Shown in pieces: positions 26,261 to 35,477 of a stretch of 64,000 nt of DNA. The stretch comes from Pseudomonas viridiflava (GTDB lineage Bacteria; Pseudomonadota; Gammaproteobacteria; Pseudomonadales; Pseudomonadaceae). The notes beneath the pieces are model-generated. The model searched no databases. It was not told the origin of the DNA and was given only the letters and a program-made list of their open reading frames with translations. Each line of letters opens with the position of its first letter. Position 1 is the first letter of the stretch. The position numbers and the translations under genes are program-made. The stretch covers positions 124,001-188,000 of the forward strand of contig NZ_UUPU01000082.1 in assembly GCF_900591205.1 (NCBI RefSeq), in the 5' to 3' direction.

Positions 26261-27157
26261 TTACCTTATTTCCGGCTTGGGCTTGCGCCACTGGGGCAGG
26301 CTGATCAGCAGCACGGCGCTGATGATCACCAGCATCGCCAGGGCTTCTTCCAGGCCAATGGTCTCACCGATAAACACAATCCCCAGCAACACCGCGACCG
26401 CCGGGTTGACGTAGGCATAGCTGGTCGCCGCCGCCGGGCGTACATGCTTGAGCAAATACATATAGGCGTTGAACGCGATAATCGAACCGAATACAGCCAG
26501 GTACGCCAGGGCCAGCCAGCCTTCCAGCGGCGGCATGGCTTGCAGGTGTTCACCGCTGAGCGCGCTGGCGATCAACAGCGTAACGCCGGCCACCAGCATT
26601 TCCGCCGCACTCGCCATGGCGCCTGGCGGCAGCGGCAGGCGCCGGCTCCACACCGAACCAAACGCCCACGAAGCGGCAGCAAATAACAGCAACGCAGCGC
26701 CCGTAGGGCTCGATTGCAGGGTGCTGCCCATGTTCAGCATGGCGATGCCGAGCATCCCCAGGACAACCCCGGCCCATTCCAGATGGGTATTACGTGCCCC
26801 CCAGAAATACCCACACAGCAGGGTGAACAACGGCACGGTCGCCACGGCCAATGCCGCAACACCCGACGACACCCCCGAGTGCTCAGCCAGTGTGACCCCG
26901 CCGTTGCCGAAGGTCAGCAGCAAAACCCCAATCTTGGCCGCAGCCTTCCACTGCTCCCACGTCGGCGCCGGCGCCCCGCGCCAGCGCAAAAAGCCATACA
27001 TCGCCGCCCCGGCCACCAAAAAGCGAATCCCGCCCAGCATCAGCGGCGGCCAGTACTCCACGCCGATACGGATTACCAGGTAGGTAGACCCCCAGATCAC
27101 ATACAGCGCAAAAAAGGCGGCGATCAACGGTAAAGGAAAGCGACGTGGGCCAGGCAT
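26261..27157 (-). CDS. EamA-family exporter, YedA-like
   Basis: The 298-residue protein has ten membrane helices in two EamA repeats. The N-terminal FFALYVIWGSTYLVIRIGVE is the signature of the YedA/RhaT-like branch of drug/metabolite transporters. It is divergent from an Lrp-type regulator gene at 27319, an arrangement common for amino-acid exporters under Lrp-type control. The substrate is inferred at most to be an amino acid or related metabolite. Confidence 0.85.
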   Translation of the reverse strand: MPGPRRFPLPLIAAFFALYVIWGSTYLVIRIGVEYWPPLMLGGIRFLVAGAAMYGFLRWRGAPAPTWEQWKAAAKIGVLLLTFGNGGVTLAEHSGVSSGVAALAVATVPLFTLLCGYFWGARNTHLEWAGVVLGMLGIAMLNMGSTLQSSPTGAALLLFAAASWAFGSVWSRRLPLPPGAMASAAEMLVAGVTLLIASALSGEHLQAMPPLEGWLALAYLAVFGSIIAFNAYMYLLKHVRPAAATSYAYVNPAVAVLLGIVFIGETIGLEEALAMLVIISAVLLISLPQWRKPKPEIR

Positions 27158-27207
27158 TGGGCGGCTCTAAGGCAGATATAAGAGATGCTTATTCTAAAAA
27201 GGCAGGT

Positions 27208-27239
27208 CTTTAAACATAAGTTACAAAACCTGTTTAAAG
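27208..27239. promoter_or_regulatory. Inverted-repeat operator between the exporter and Lrp genes
   Basis: CTTTAAACA at 27208-27216 and TGTTTAAAG at 27231-27239 are perfect 9-bp inverted arms, and a second dyad (CAGGT at 27203, ACCTG at 27228) overlaps them. The element is central in the 161-bp divergent region. It is the obvious candidate site for the Lrp-type protein. Confidence 0.55.
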
Positions 27240-27318
27240 CGCCAGTACACTTTTCAAACCATGGTTATGAGGGCTATAAACCGTGTTTTCGAAAGCCACC
27301 CACCAATGGAGCCTTATC

Positions 27319-27780
27319 ATGGACAAATACGACCGCATGCTCCTCAGCGCCCTGCTCGAAGACGGCCGCGCCTCCTACGCGCAACTGGCCCGCACGGTAA
27401 ACCTCTCCGCCCCCGCCGTGGCCGAACGCGTGGCCAAGCTCGAAGCCAGCGGGGTGATCACCGGTTACCAGGCCAAAGTCGACATGTCCAAAGTGGGCTT
27501 GCCGATTCAATGCGTGATTGAACTGAGGCTGACCAACCACGGCAGCCAGAAGGTCTACGACGCGCTGGCCGAGATTCCCGAACTGACCGAATGCCACCGA
27601 GTAACGGGCGACCCATGCGTGATCATGCAAGCGGCGGTCGGCTCGATGCCGGAGTTGGAGAACTTGATCAACCGGATCGCGAAATTCGGCTTCAGCAAGA
27701 CCTCGATTATTTTGTCCAGCGCGATAGAGCGGCGGGTGCCGTTGGGGCAGTTGGAGGGGAATGGGAAAAGTGGTGGCTGA
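27319..27780 (+). CDS. Lrp/AsnC-family transcriptional regulator
   Basis: The 153-residue protein has an N-terminal winged HTH (DKYDRMLLSALLEDGRASYAQLARTVNLSAPAVAERVAKLEASG) and a C-terminal RAM domain that binds amino acids (residues 65-145; ECHRVTGDPCVIMQAAVGS is the conserved ligand loop). The start at 27319 gives the normal family N terminus. It probably controls the divergent YedA-like exporter and itself through the inverted repeat between them. Confidence 0.9.
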   Translation: MDKYDRMLLSALLEDGRASYAQLARTVNLSAPAVAERVAKLEASGVITGYQAKVDMSKVGLPIQCVIELRLTNHGSQKVYDALAEIPELTECHRVTGDPCVIMQAAVGSMPELENLINRIAKFGFSKTSIILSSAIERRVPLGQLEGNGKSGG

Positions 27781-27786
27781 ACAATC

Positions 27787-27870
27787 GCTATCGCAGGCAA
27801 GCCAGCTCCCACAGTTGACCGCGTCGCCATGCCTGGATGCAATCGACTGTGGGAGCTGGCTTGCCTGCGT
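27787..27870. repeat. REP pair with degenerate extra units
   Basis: GCTATCGCAGGCAAGCCAGC and the inverse GCTGGCTTGCCTGCGTTGGG flank a spacer. A looser, related unit (CAACGCGGGCAAGCCCGCTC) follows at about 27951-27972. These fill most of the 242-bp gap between the Lrp gene and the convergent exonuclease gene; no gene is seen there. Confidence 0.75.
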
Positions 27871-28022
27871 TGGGCTGCGCAGCGGCCCCAATCAGGACGC
27901 CGCGTTCTTTCAGTCAGAAAACGTTGGCAGGTTTTGGGGCTGCTTCGCAACCCAACGCGGGCAAGCCCGCTCGCCACCAAAGCCCGCTCAGCAGAGGATA
28001 TCCACTCGATTCTGTGTTGGGC

Positions 28023-28658
28023 TCAGAACCCGCGATGTTTCTTCAGGTGTTCATTGATTTTCGCCGCCGGCACTTTCTGCAAGGTGCACAGCAGGTCGTG
28101 GGACAGTTCGCGTAAACCATGCGTCCCGCGCAGTTCCTGGGCCAGGTGCGCCGTGAGGTTGGCGGCCATCTCCGCATCCGCCATCGCTCGGTGAGCCTTG
28201 CCGGTGTGGGGCAGCTGCGCGTAGCTGTTGAGGGTGCCGAGTTTGTGGTTCGGCGCAGCCGGCATCAGGCGGCGGGCCAGCAGCAAGGAGCAGGCGAATT
28301 TTTGCAGGCGGGTGCGGCGGATCAGGCCCAGTTCGAAGTCCCAGAACTTCTGGTCGAACGCGGCGTTGTGCGCCAACAGTGGCGTGGTGCCAACGAATTC
28401 ATTCACTTCGTTCATCACCCGCTCGGCCGGCGGCGCGCTGCGCAGCATGGCGTTGCTGATGCCGGTGAGTTGCTCGATAAAGCCCGGCACGCGTACGCCG
28501 GCGTTCATCAGGCTCTGGTAGCGGTCCACGATCTGACCACGTTCGAGGATAACCACCGCGATTTCCGTGGCCCGGCAGTGGCTGCTCGGGGTGATGCCGG
28601 TGGTTTCAAAGTCGATGACCGCTATACGTTCCAAACCTGTTCCAACTCCGTCTGACAA
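28023..28658 (-). CDS. DEDDh 3'-5' exonuclease, DnaQ-like
   Basis: The roughly 211-residue protein has all DEDDh motifs: IAVIDFETTGITP (ExoI, Asp and Glu), LLAHNAAFDQKFWDFEL (ExoII) and HRAMADAEMAANL (ExoIII His and Asp). It is a stand-alone proofreading-type exonuclease, not the full epsilon subunit context. The start is uncertain: the frame opens with TTG at 28658, one base after the NYN gene stop, without a good ribosome site, and a TTG at 28634 is also possible. It is codirectional with the NYN gene and probably cotranscribed. Confidence 0.85.
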   Translation of the reverse strand: MSDGVGTGLERIAVIDFETTGITPSSHCRATEIAVVILERGQIVDRYQSLMNAGVRVPGFIEQLTGISNAMLRSAPPAERVMNEVNEFVGTTPLLAHNAAFDQKFWDFELGLIRRTRLQKFACSLLLARRLMPAAPNHKLGTLNSYAQLPHTGKAHRAMADAEMAANLTAHLAQELRGTHGLRELSHDLLCTLQKVPAAKINEHLKKHRGF

Positions 28659-28659
28659 T

Positions 28660-29136
28660 TTATTTAAGCAGCAACGCGCCTTCGATCGGCACGTAGCGGC
28701 TGGCGGCGCGGATCAGCGAGTTGGCCGTCAGCCCCGGCACGCCATAGGCCACGGCTTCGACGCCGTGCTTGTGGATAATGCGATCGAGCAGCATGTCGAA
28801 ATCACCGTCGCCGGAGGCCAGCACCACTTCGTCGACATTGGCGGCGGCGTCCATGATGTCGATGGTGATGCCCACGTCCCAGTCGCCCTTGGCCGAGCCG
28901 TCGCTGCGTTGGATATACGGCTTGAGTTTTACCGTAAAGCCCAGGTTGCGCAGGATCTGCTGGAACTGCTGCTGCTTGCTGTCGCCGCGGTCGATGGCGT
29001 AGGCGTACGCCTCGACGATCTGCCCGCGCGAGCTGATATCAGCCCACAGCGCAGCGTAGTTGAAGTGGCAACCATAGGCCTGGCGAACGGTGTAATAGAG
29101 GTTTTGTACATCGGCGAACACCGCAATTTTCTTCAC
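28660..29136 (-). CDS. NYN/LabA-like PIN-fold protein
   Basis: The 158-residue protein begins KKIAVFADVQNLYYTVRQAYG and has VVLASGDGDFDMLLDRIIHKHG in the middle; the Asp residues in FADVQN and SGDGDFD form the acidic site of NYN (DUF88) nucleases. A role in RNA handling is likely for the family. The start is GTG at 29136 with GAGGAAG five bases upstream. It precedes the DnaQ-like exonuclease gene, so two nuclease-fold proteins share a transcript. Confidence 0.85.
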   Translation of the reverse strand: MKKIAVFADVQNLYYTVRQAYGCHFNYAALWADISSRGQIVEAYAYAIDRGDSKQQQFQQILRNLGFTVKLKPYIQRSDGSAKGDWDVGITIDIMDAAANVDEVVLASGDGDFDMLLDRIIHKHGVEAVAYGVPGLTANSLIRAASRYVPIEGALLLK

Positions 29137-29253
29137 CGCACTTCCTCATGACAGCCAGGCGCCAGGGCCCGGAAAGGGTGCCAGTATGCCAGCCGCGAGA
29201 AAGTTTCCGGGAAAAATCAGACCGGGGCGACGAAGCGCCCCGGCCGGGTTGTG

Positions 29254-30012
29254 TCAGACGAAGGAGTCGTCGTCGCCGAAGGAGGAGGAATCGTCGGAAT
29301 AGTCGTTGTCAGCGAAGCTGTCGGACGCGTTGTCGCTGCCCCAGCTGTCATTGCCGGCAAACTTCTGGTCGTCGTTGCCCCAGTTGCTGTTGTCACTGGC
29401 CGGGGCCGGCTCTTCGCGGATGATTTCTTCCACGACCTGCGGCTGTTGCGAGTTGTGGTTGAACAGGCTGCTGATGCCTTCGGCCAGCAATACACCGCCC
29501 GCCACGCCCGCAGCGGTTTTCATCGCGCCGCCGAGAAACCCGCTGCCCACGGGGGCTGCAGGGGGTTGCTGGTAATTCTGTGGCGGCGCAGCGTAGTTCT
29601 GCTGCTGCGGCGCAGGCTGGCCAAACCCGGGCCGCGCCGGTTCACGCCAGCCGCCGCCCGAGGAGGACGGTGCGCTCTGGGCCGGTTGCGAGTCACGGGA
29701 ACCGCCACCAAAGATACTCGACAAAAACCCGCCGCTGCTCGCCGGGGCCTGAGGCGCGGACTTGGCCCGTTGCAGTTCATCCTGCAATTGCTGGATCTGC
29801 TGCGCCTGTTGCTTGTTCTGCGCGTCGAGGCTCTTGAGCGCGTGTTCCTGCACCAGGATCGACTGGGTCATGTAGTACCCCGCCGCCGGCTGGCGAGTCA
29901 TGTGCTCCTTGATCCGCGCTTCGGCCTGGGCGTCGCGGGGGGCTGAGTCCGTTTCGGCTTGTTGCAACCGTGAAAACAGTCCATCGATCAGGGTTTGCTC
30001 TTCGCTGTTCAT
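29254..30012 (-). CDS. DUF2076 protein with acidic C terminus
   Basis: The 252-residue protein matches DUF2076: NSEEQTLIDGLFSRLQQAE at the start, a coiled-coil stretch around residues 65-90 (KSLDAQNKQQAQQIQQLQDEL), a Pro/Gln-rich middle, and a short hydrophobic segment in GGAMKTAAGVAGGVLLAEGI. The end is Asp/Ser-rich. The pattern suggests a periplasm- or membrane-associated scaffold; the function is unknown. GAGG lies before the start. Confidence 0.8.
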   Translation of the reverse strand: MNSEEQTLIDGLFSRLQQAETDSAPRDAQAEARIKEHMTRQPAAGYYMTQSILVQEHALKSLDAQNKQQAQQIQQLQDELQRAKSAPQAPASSGGFLSSIFGGGSRDSQPAQSAPSSSGGGWREPARPGFGQPAPQQQNYAAPPQNYQQPPAAPVGSGFLGGAMKTAAGVAGGVLLAEGISSLFNHNSQQPQVVEEIIREEPAPASDNSNWGNDDQKFAGNDSWGSDNASDSFADNDYSDDSSSFGDDDSFV

Positions 30013-30183
30013 GGCGACCTCGTTAGATTGCCGGTAGAAATCTTGGTCCCGCCTGGAATCAGGCTTGGGTACGCCCTAGTTATGGGGCAGTTACGAGTTG
30101 TTTCAATGGTCTTTACTCAAGGTTTACGTTTGCGCCTCCCCGACCGTGATCGGTTAAAGTGTCGCCCTTGTTTCCACGCTGCG

Positions 30184-30852
30184 ATGAACCTGATGAATCC
30201 GTTAGACGTATTGCGCGACTCCCTCCGTTTTACCCGGCATAACCTGGGCGCCATCGTTCAGTTGTGCCTGCCGCTGGTGATCCTCGAGGCCCTGCTGCAA
30301 CAGATTCTGGAGCACACGCTGGGCCCGGACGCGTTTCCCGGTTACAGCGTGGTCGTGGGTTTACTGGTGTACCCGCTGTACACCGGCGCGTTGATCCTGT
30401 TTCTCGACGCCCGCACCCGGGGCGAGTCGCCGCGCACCAAGGATGTGTGGGCAATGGCCCTGACCCTGTGGCCGCGCTTCGCCCTGCTGACGGCCATGAG
30501 TACCCTGCTGATTTTGCTCGGCTTGTCGCTGTATTTCCTGCCTGGCCTGTGGCTGATGGTGGTGCTGGCGTTTGCCGAATACCTGCTGGTGCTGCGCGGC
30601 ATGCCGGCGCTGGAGGCGATGAAGGAAAGTTTGCGCCTGACCCGTGGGCATTTCTGGCGGATCCTGGTGTGCCTGTTGTGCGTGATGACGCCGTTGTGGC
30701 TGCTCAAGGGCGCCAGCGTGGCGGCGTATCCCAACCCGGCGCCGCTGCTGGGGCTGTTGATGGACAGCGCGCACAGCTTCCTGCAACTGTTCACCAGCGT
30801 GGTGCTGTTTCGTTTATTCATGCTGATCGGTGGCGATGCCGACGCACGGTGA
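30184..30852 (+). CDS. YciC-family inner-membrane protein
   Basis: The 222-residue protein has five or six hydrophobic helices and the opening NPLDVLRDSLRFTRHNLGAIVQL followed by LPLVILEALLQQIL, which match the UPF0259/YciC family. AMKESLRLTRGHFWRILVCLL is the conserved second half. The function is unknown. ATG codons at 30184 and 30193 are both possible. It may be cotranscribed with the phosphatase-family gene 40 bp downstream. Confidence 0.75.
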   Translation: MNLMNPLDVLRDSLRFTRHNLGAIVQLCLPLVILEALLQQILEHTLGPDAFPGYSVVVGLLVYPLYTGALILFLDARTRGESPRTKDVWAMALTLWPRFALLTAMSTLLILLGLSLYFLPGLWLMVVLAFAEYLLVLRGMPALEAMKESLRLTRGHFWRILVCLLCVMTPLWLLKGASVAAYPNPAPLLGLLMDSAHSFLQLFTSVVLFRLFMLIGGDADAR

Positions 30853-30892
30853 TATGCTCCGTGCCACTTCTGAAACGCTATAAGCCGAGCCG

Positions 30893-31981
30893 ATGACCCG
30901 TTTATTGCGCATCACATTCCTGGGCCTGCTGATCCTTGCGGGCCTGCTGACGGCCCTGATCTACAGTTTGACTTGGCGCCCAGCGCCCAAGGAAACCCTG
31001 CCCGTCAGTTGCGTTGCGCCGCGTGCGCCGACCCTGCTGCCGGGGCAGGCGCTCAAGGTCATGACCTGGAACGTGCAATACCTGGCCGGCAAGAACTACG
31101 TGTTCTGGTACGACACCGCCGACGGCAGCGGCCCGGACGACCGCCCCACCGTGGAAGACATGGCGGCCAGCCTCGACGAAGTGGCGCGGGTGATCCGTGA
31201 TGAACAACCCGACATCCTGCTGCTGCAGGAACTCGATGAAAACGCCAAACCCTCGCACTACCAGGACCAGCTCGCGCTGTTGCAGGAGCGTCTGGTCGAC
31301 CTTTACCCGTGCAGCGCGCAGACCTTCGACTGGAAAGCCGACTTCGTGCCCGACCGTCATATATTCGGCAGTGTCGGCCGCAAGCTGGCGACCCTGAGCC
31401 GCTACCAGATCGAACACGCCGAGCGCCTGCAATTGCCGGCCCCGGACGCCAATATCCTCAGCCGCCAGTTCCAGCCCAAACCGGCCTTGCTCCTGACCTA
31501 CCTGCCGCTGAGCGACGGTGGCCAACTGGCGGTGCTCAACACCCGCCTGGACGGCGACGCCCCAGGCCGCAGCGCGGTGCTGGAGCAGGTGCAAACCACC
31601 GGCAAGCTGCTGGATAAATTCGAAGGGCGTGGTACACCGTGGTTGATCGGCGGGGATTTCAACTTGTTGCCGCTGGGGCAGTTCCTGCGCTTGGACGCGG
31701 GCAAACGCGGGCAATATTCGCCGGACAGCGAACTGCATTTGTTGTGGGATAAATACCCGATGATCCCAAGTAACAGTGAATCCAGCGGGATCGACCGCGC
31801 CAAATGGCTGACCCACTTCCCCAATGACCCGAGCCTCGAAGGCCCGGATCGCACGCTCGATTACCTGTTCTATAGCCCACGGATCAAGCGGGTGGAGGCG
31901 AAGGTGCGGCAGGACGATACGTTGCGTATCTCCAATCATTTGCCGGTGATTGCGCGGTTTCTGCTGCCTGCCGCGCAGTAA
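30893..31981 (+). CDS. Membrane-anchored endonuclease/exonuclease/phosphatase-family protein
   Basis: The 362-residue protein has one N-terminal membrane helix (about residues 5-26) followed by an EEP domain. VMTWNVQYLAG (metal-binding Asn), LLLQELDEN (Glu), TPWLIGGDFNLLP (Asp and Asn) and ISNHLPVIARF (His) are the family's catalytic motifs. Members cut DNA or phosphodiester bonds in lipids and nucleotides; here the catalytic domain should lie outside the cytoplasm. The substrate is not known. Confidence 0.85.
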   Translation: MTRLLRITFLGLLILAGLLTALIYSLTWRPAPKETLPVSCVAPRAPTLLPGQALKVMTWNVQYLAGKNYVFWYDTADGSGPDDRPTVEDMAASLDEVARVIRDEQPDILLLQELDENAKPSHYQDQLALLQERLVDLYPCSAQTFDWKADFVPDRHIFGSVGRKLATLSRYQIEHAERLQLPAPDANILSRQFQPKPALLLTYLPLSDGGQLAVLNTRLDGDAPGRSAVLEQVQTTGKLLDKFEGRGTPWLIGGDFNLLPLGQFLRLDAGKRGQYSPDSELHLLWDKYPMIPSNSESSGIDRAKWLTHFPNDPSLEGPDRTLDYLFYSPRIKRVEAKVRQDDTLRISNHLPVIARFLLPAAQ

Positions 31982-31998
31982 CACGCACCACAAACCCA

Positions 31999-32089
31999 TG
32001 TGGGAGCGGGCTTGCTCGCGAATGCGGTGTACCCGTCAGCACATGTATTGGCTGAACCACCGCTTTCGCGAGCAAGCCCGCTCCCACAG
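31999..32089. repeat. REP pair between convergent genes
   Basis: TGTGGGAGCGGGCTTGCTCG and its inverse complement CGAGCAAGCCCGCTCCCACA flank about 50 bp. This is the GCTTGCTCG variant of the Pseudomonas REP. It separates the EEP gene from hrpB. Confidence 0.85.
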
Positions 32090-32105
32090 TTGATCTCCAC
32101 AACAC

Positions 32106-34613
32106 TTACTTGCGGGGTTTGATCCGCGCCGTCGCCTCGGCCACCAGTGGGTCATCCGGCCAATAGTGCTTGGGGTAGCGTCCTTTCAAATCCTTCTTCA
32201 CCTCGGCATACGTGCTGCGCCAGAAGTTCGCCAGGTCCTGGGTCACCTGCACCGGCCGTCGCGCCGGGGACAGCAGGTGCAACTTGACCACCTGGCGCCC
32301 GCCCGCGATGCGTGGGGTGTCGGCCAGGCCGAACAATTCCTGCAACCGCACCGCCAGAATCGGCGGCTGTTCGCTGTAGTCCAAACGCACCGACGAGCCC
32401 GAAGGTACTTTCACATGCTGTGGCGCGAGTTCGTCGAGGCGCTGGGGCAACGGCCACGGCAGCAGGTTGTGCAGGAAGCTTGAAATATCCAGATTGGCGA
32501 AATGGCTCAGGCGCGACACTTTGCCCAGATAAGGCATCAGCCAGTGTTCGAGGCTGGCCAGCAATGCCTTGTCGCTGATATCGGGCCATTCGCTGGTTTT
32601 GCCGGCGTCCAACTGACGCAGCAGCATGACGCGAGCCTGCCACTGGCGCAGCTCGGGCGTCCAGGGCAGCAGCTCCAGGCCCTTGCGTCGTACAAGGTTG
32701 ACCAGCGCCTGGCTGCGTGCGGACTCGTCGAGGCCGGTCAGCGGTTCGCGGCTCAGCACCAGCTCGCCGACTTTGCGCTGGCGTTCGGCGCGCAACACGC
32801 CTTCGCGCTCATCCCAGTCCAACTGGTCGACGTTACGCACTTGCTCGGCGAGCACCGTGTCGAACAGCGCCGGGTCAAAATCCGCCGCCAGGTAGATGCG
32901 CTCTTCACGCTGGCCCTGGCGGCTGCCCAGGTCGGCGATCACCAACCAGGCTTGTTTCATCAGGCTGTCGGCCTCTGCAAACAGCGCGGCGCGGCCGTTG
33001 GCCAGGCGGTATTCGGCGCCCCCAGGGCGTCGCTGCTGGGCCACACGGTCCGGATAGGCCAGCGCCAGCAGGGCACCAAGCCAGCGCGGGTGCTCGGGGT
33101 CGGCCACCGCGTGAGTTGGTTGGCCTCTTAAATAGCCACGGTACTGCCGGGCCAGTTGCTTGGCGCGCTGCACGCCACCCTGGGTGCCGCGTGCACGCTC
33201 CTCGCCGGACAGCAACGCCAGGCGGCTGTGCAAATCCGCACCGCCACCGCGCAAAATGTCACGCTCGCCCAACAGCGCGGCCACCTCACAGGCCGTCGCC
33301 GCGAGACCCAGGTCCTGCCCACGCAGCAATAAATGGGCGATACGCGGATGCGCCGGCAACTCGGCCATTTTCTGACCATGGGCGGTGAGTTTGTCGTCAT
33401 TCAAGGCACCGAGGCGCACCAGCAGATCCTGCGCCTGGGCATACGCGGCGGTTGGCGGCACGTCCAGCCACACCAGTTGCGTGGGCGTGACGCCCCAGCG
33501 GGCCAGTTGCAAGGCCAAACCTGCGAGGTCGGCGGCGAGGATTTCCGCACTGCCATACGCGGCCAAGCCTTCATGCTGGTCCTCGGACCACAAGCGATAA
33601 CACACGCCCGGCTCCAGACGCCCTGCCCGACCGGCGCGCTGGGTGGCGCTGGCGCGGGAGATGCGCTGGGTGTCGAGGCGGGTCATGCCGCTGCCGGGGT
33701 CAAAACGCGGCACTCGCGCCAACCCGGCGTCGATCACCACGCGCACGCCATTGATGGTCAGGCTGGTTTCGGCGATGTTGGTGGCCAGCACTACTTTGCG
33801 CATGCCGGCGGGGGCCGGGTCGATGGCGGCGCGTTGGGCGTTGAGGTCCAGCTCACCGTGCAGCGGGCACAACAACACATCAGGGCGGTCGCCCAGCGCG
33901 TCTGCCAATTGCTGGTGGACCCGGCGAATCTCGGCTTGCCCCGGCAGAAACACCAACACGCTGCCGGTCTCGTCATGCAAGGCTTCAAGGAGGGTCTGCA
34001 CCACACGCGGCTCGATAAATTCACCGGCCTGGTAGGGTCGACCCCAGCGCATCCGCACCGGGAACATCCGCCCTTCACTGCGCAGAATCGGCGCGTCGTC
34101 CAGCAGGCTGGCCAGGCGCTCGCCTTCAAGGGTGGCGGACATCAGCAGGATTTTCAGCGGTTGCTCATCGCGAAACAGGTCGCGGCCATTCAGGCTCAGG
34201 GCCAGCGCCAGGTCGGCGTCGAGGCTGCGCTCGTGGAACTCGTCAAAGATCAGCAGGCCCACGCCGTCCAGCGCCGGGTCGTCTTGCAGGCGGCGGGTGA
34301 GGATGCCTTCGGTGACCACTTCAATGCGCGTGTTGGGCCCGACTTTGCTGTCGAGGCGGATGCGATAGCCCACGGTTTCGCCGACCTTTTCGCCCAGCTC
34401 GCTGGCCAGGCGTTCGGCCGCGGCGCGGGCGGCCAGGCGCCGGGGTTCGAGCATCAGGATGGTCTGCCCGGCCAGCCAGGGCTCATCGAGCAGCGCAAGG
34501 GGGACACGGGTGGTTTTACCCGCCCCTGGCGGGGCTTCAAGTACGGCGTTATCACGGGCACTCAGAGCATTGCGCAGAGCTGGCAAAATGGAATCTATGG
34601 GCAACGAGTTCAT
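32106..34613 (-). CDS. hrpB: ATP-dependent DExH helicase HrpB
   Basis: The 835-residue protein has a DEAH/DExH helicase core: Walker A in EAPPGAGKTTRVP, LIFDEFHERSLDADL, LMSATLEGERLA, the C-terminal helicase motif QRAGRAGRLEPGVCYRLW, then the HrpB-specific C-terminal domain (LPWPLPQRLDELAPQHVKVPSGSSVRLDY). Length and domain order match E. coli HrpB. The start is the ATG at 34613; a further 18 codons are open upstream. It ends the run of minus-strand genes that begins near 51 kb but is a housekeeping gene probably transcribed on its own. Confidence 0.93.
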   Translation of the reverse strand: MNSLPIDSILPALRNALSARDNAVLEAPPGAGKTTRVPLALLDEPWLAGQTILMLEPRRLAARAAAERLASELGEKVGETVGYRIRLDSKVGPNTRIEVVTEGILTRRLQDDPALDGVGLLIFDEFHERSLDADLALALSLNGRDLFRDEQPLKILLMSATLEGERLASLLDDAPILRSEGRMFPVRMRWGRPYQAGEFIEPRVVQTLLEALHDETGSVLVFLPGQAEIRRVHQQLADALGDRPDVLLCPLHGELDLNAQRAAIDPAPAGMRKVVLATNIAETSLTINGVRVVIDAGLARVPRFDPGSGMTRLDTQRISRASATQRAGRAGRLEPGVCYRLWSEDQHEGLAAYGSAEILAADLAGLALQLARWGVTPTQLVWLDVPPTAAYAQAQDLLVRLGALNDDKLTAHGQKMAELPAHPRIAHLLLRGQDLGLAATACEVAALLGERDILRGGGADLHSRLALLSGEERARGTQGGVQRAKQLARQYRGYLRGQPTHAVADPEHPRWLGALLALAYPDRVAQQRRPGGAEYRLANGRAALFAEADSLMKQAWLVIADLGSRQGQREERIYLAADFDPALFDTVLAEQVRNVDQLDWDEREGVLRAERQRKVGELVLSREPLTGLDESARSQALVNLVRRKGLELLPWTPELRQWQARVMLLRQLDAGKTSEWPDISDKALLASLEHWLMPYLGKVSRLSHFANLDISSFLHNLLPWPLPQRLDELAPQHVKVPSGSSVRLDYSEQPPILAVRLQELFGLADTPRIAGGRQVVKLHLLSPARRPVQVTQDLANFWRSTYAEVKKDLKGRYPKHYWPDDPLVAEATARIKPRK

Positions 34614-34669
34614 GACGGCTCCAAGGCTGGTGGCGGATTGTAACGGCGAACCGGCCTTGTTCCACAACC

Positions 34670-35350
34670 TTAACCCGATGCGATCAAGGTCTCGCCTTGC
34701 CCTGTCACGCCAGCCACCGGCTGGTGGATGTACATGAACATCGCCACCACGTCCCTGACATGCTGGCGAGCCTCCTCACCGGCCATCGGCGCGCAAAAAC
34801 CAATCAGCACACGCAAATACTCACCGCCTTTGAGCAGACAAAAAAAGCACTCGGCGGCTTTCTGCGGGTCGTCGACGCGTAATCGTCCAGTGAGGGTGGC
34901 AAGTGCCAGTAAACGGCTCATCTCGTTGAGCATGTGTTGTGCGCCCGCTTCATAGAACATCCGGGCGAGCCTGGGCTCTTGGGTCGCCATGGACACCACG
35001 ATGCGTTGCAGCTGCACCGCTTCGCGGCTGCTGATCAGTTCGTGATAATGCCCGCCGATTTTCAGCAGGACGCTTTCAATGCTCGCTTGCGGTGAAAACT
35101 CGAACAACCGCTCAGGCAACTGCTCTTCACACTTGGCGGTGATTGCCGCCGAGAACAGTGTCGCCTTGTCACTGTAGTGGCTGTAGACCGTCAATTTGGA
35201 CACACCCGCCTCTGCAGCGATGGCGTCCATGCTGCTGCCTTCATACCCCTTGCGTAGAAAGAGTTCCTTGGCGGCCTCAAGAATCGCTTTGCGTTTGGTT
35301 TGATCTTTCGGACGGCCTATTTTGTTTATCAGCATTAAAGGCTCGGACAT
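34670..35350 (-). CDS. TetR-family regulator at the end of the biosynthetic cluster
   Basis: The 226-residue protein has a TetR HTH at about residues 20-65 (KRKAILEAAKELFLRKGYEGSSMDAIAAEAGVSKLTVYSHYSDKATLF), followed by an AefR-like C-terminal domain with conserved QLQRIVVSMATQEPRLARMF. Its ATG at 35350 is preceded by GGGGGAAG. It lies 127 bp beyond the GST gene, on the same strand as the cluster. It is the only regulator gene adjacent to the cluster, so it is the natural candidate for its control, possibly sensing its product. Confidence 0.87.
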   Translation of the reverse strand: MSEPLMLINKIGRPKDQTKRKAILEAAKELFLRKGYEGSSMDAIAAEAGVSKLTVYSHYSDKATLFSAAITAKCEEQLPERLFEFSPQASIESVLLKIGGHYHELISSREAVQLQRIVVSMATQEPRLARMFYEAGAQHMLNEMSRLLALATLTGRLRVDDPQKAAECFFCLLKGGEYLRVLIGFCAPMAGEEARQHVRDVVAMFMYIHQPVAGVTGQGETLIASG

Positions 35351-35477
35351 CTGGCTTCCCCCTACGGTTAATCTTGGTTTAAGACTGAACACTCCCCTCG
35401 CTCTCATCGGCGGATTAAGTGGGTTCAGACATTGAAATACGTGCTCATTCGGGTCTGCCGTCACCGGCAAACCTTGT

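Noticed and set aside
34613..34670. hrpB as part of the biosynthetic cluster
   Set aside because: It is a conserved housekeeping helicase with its own start; strand and a short gap alone do not link it.
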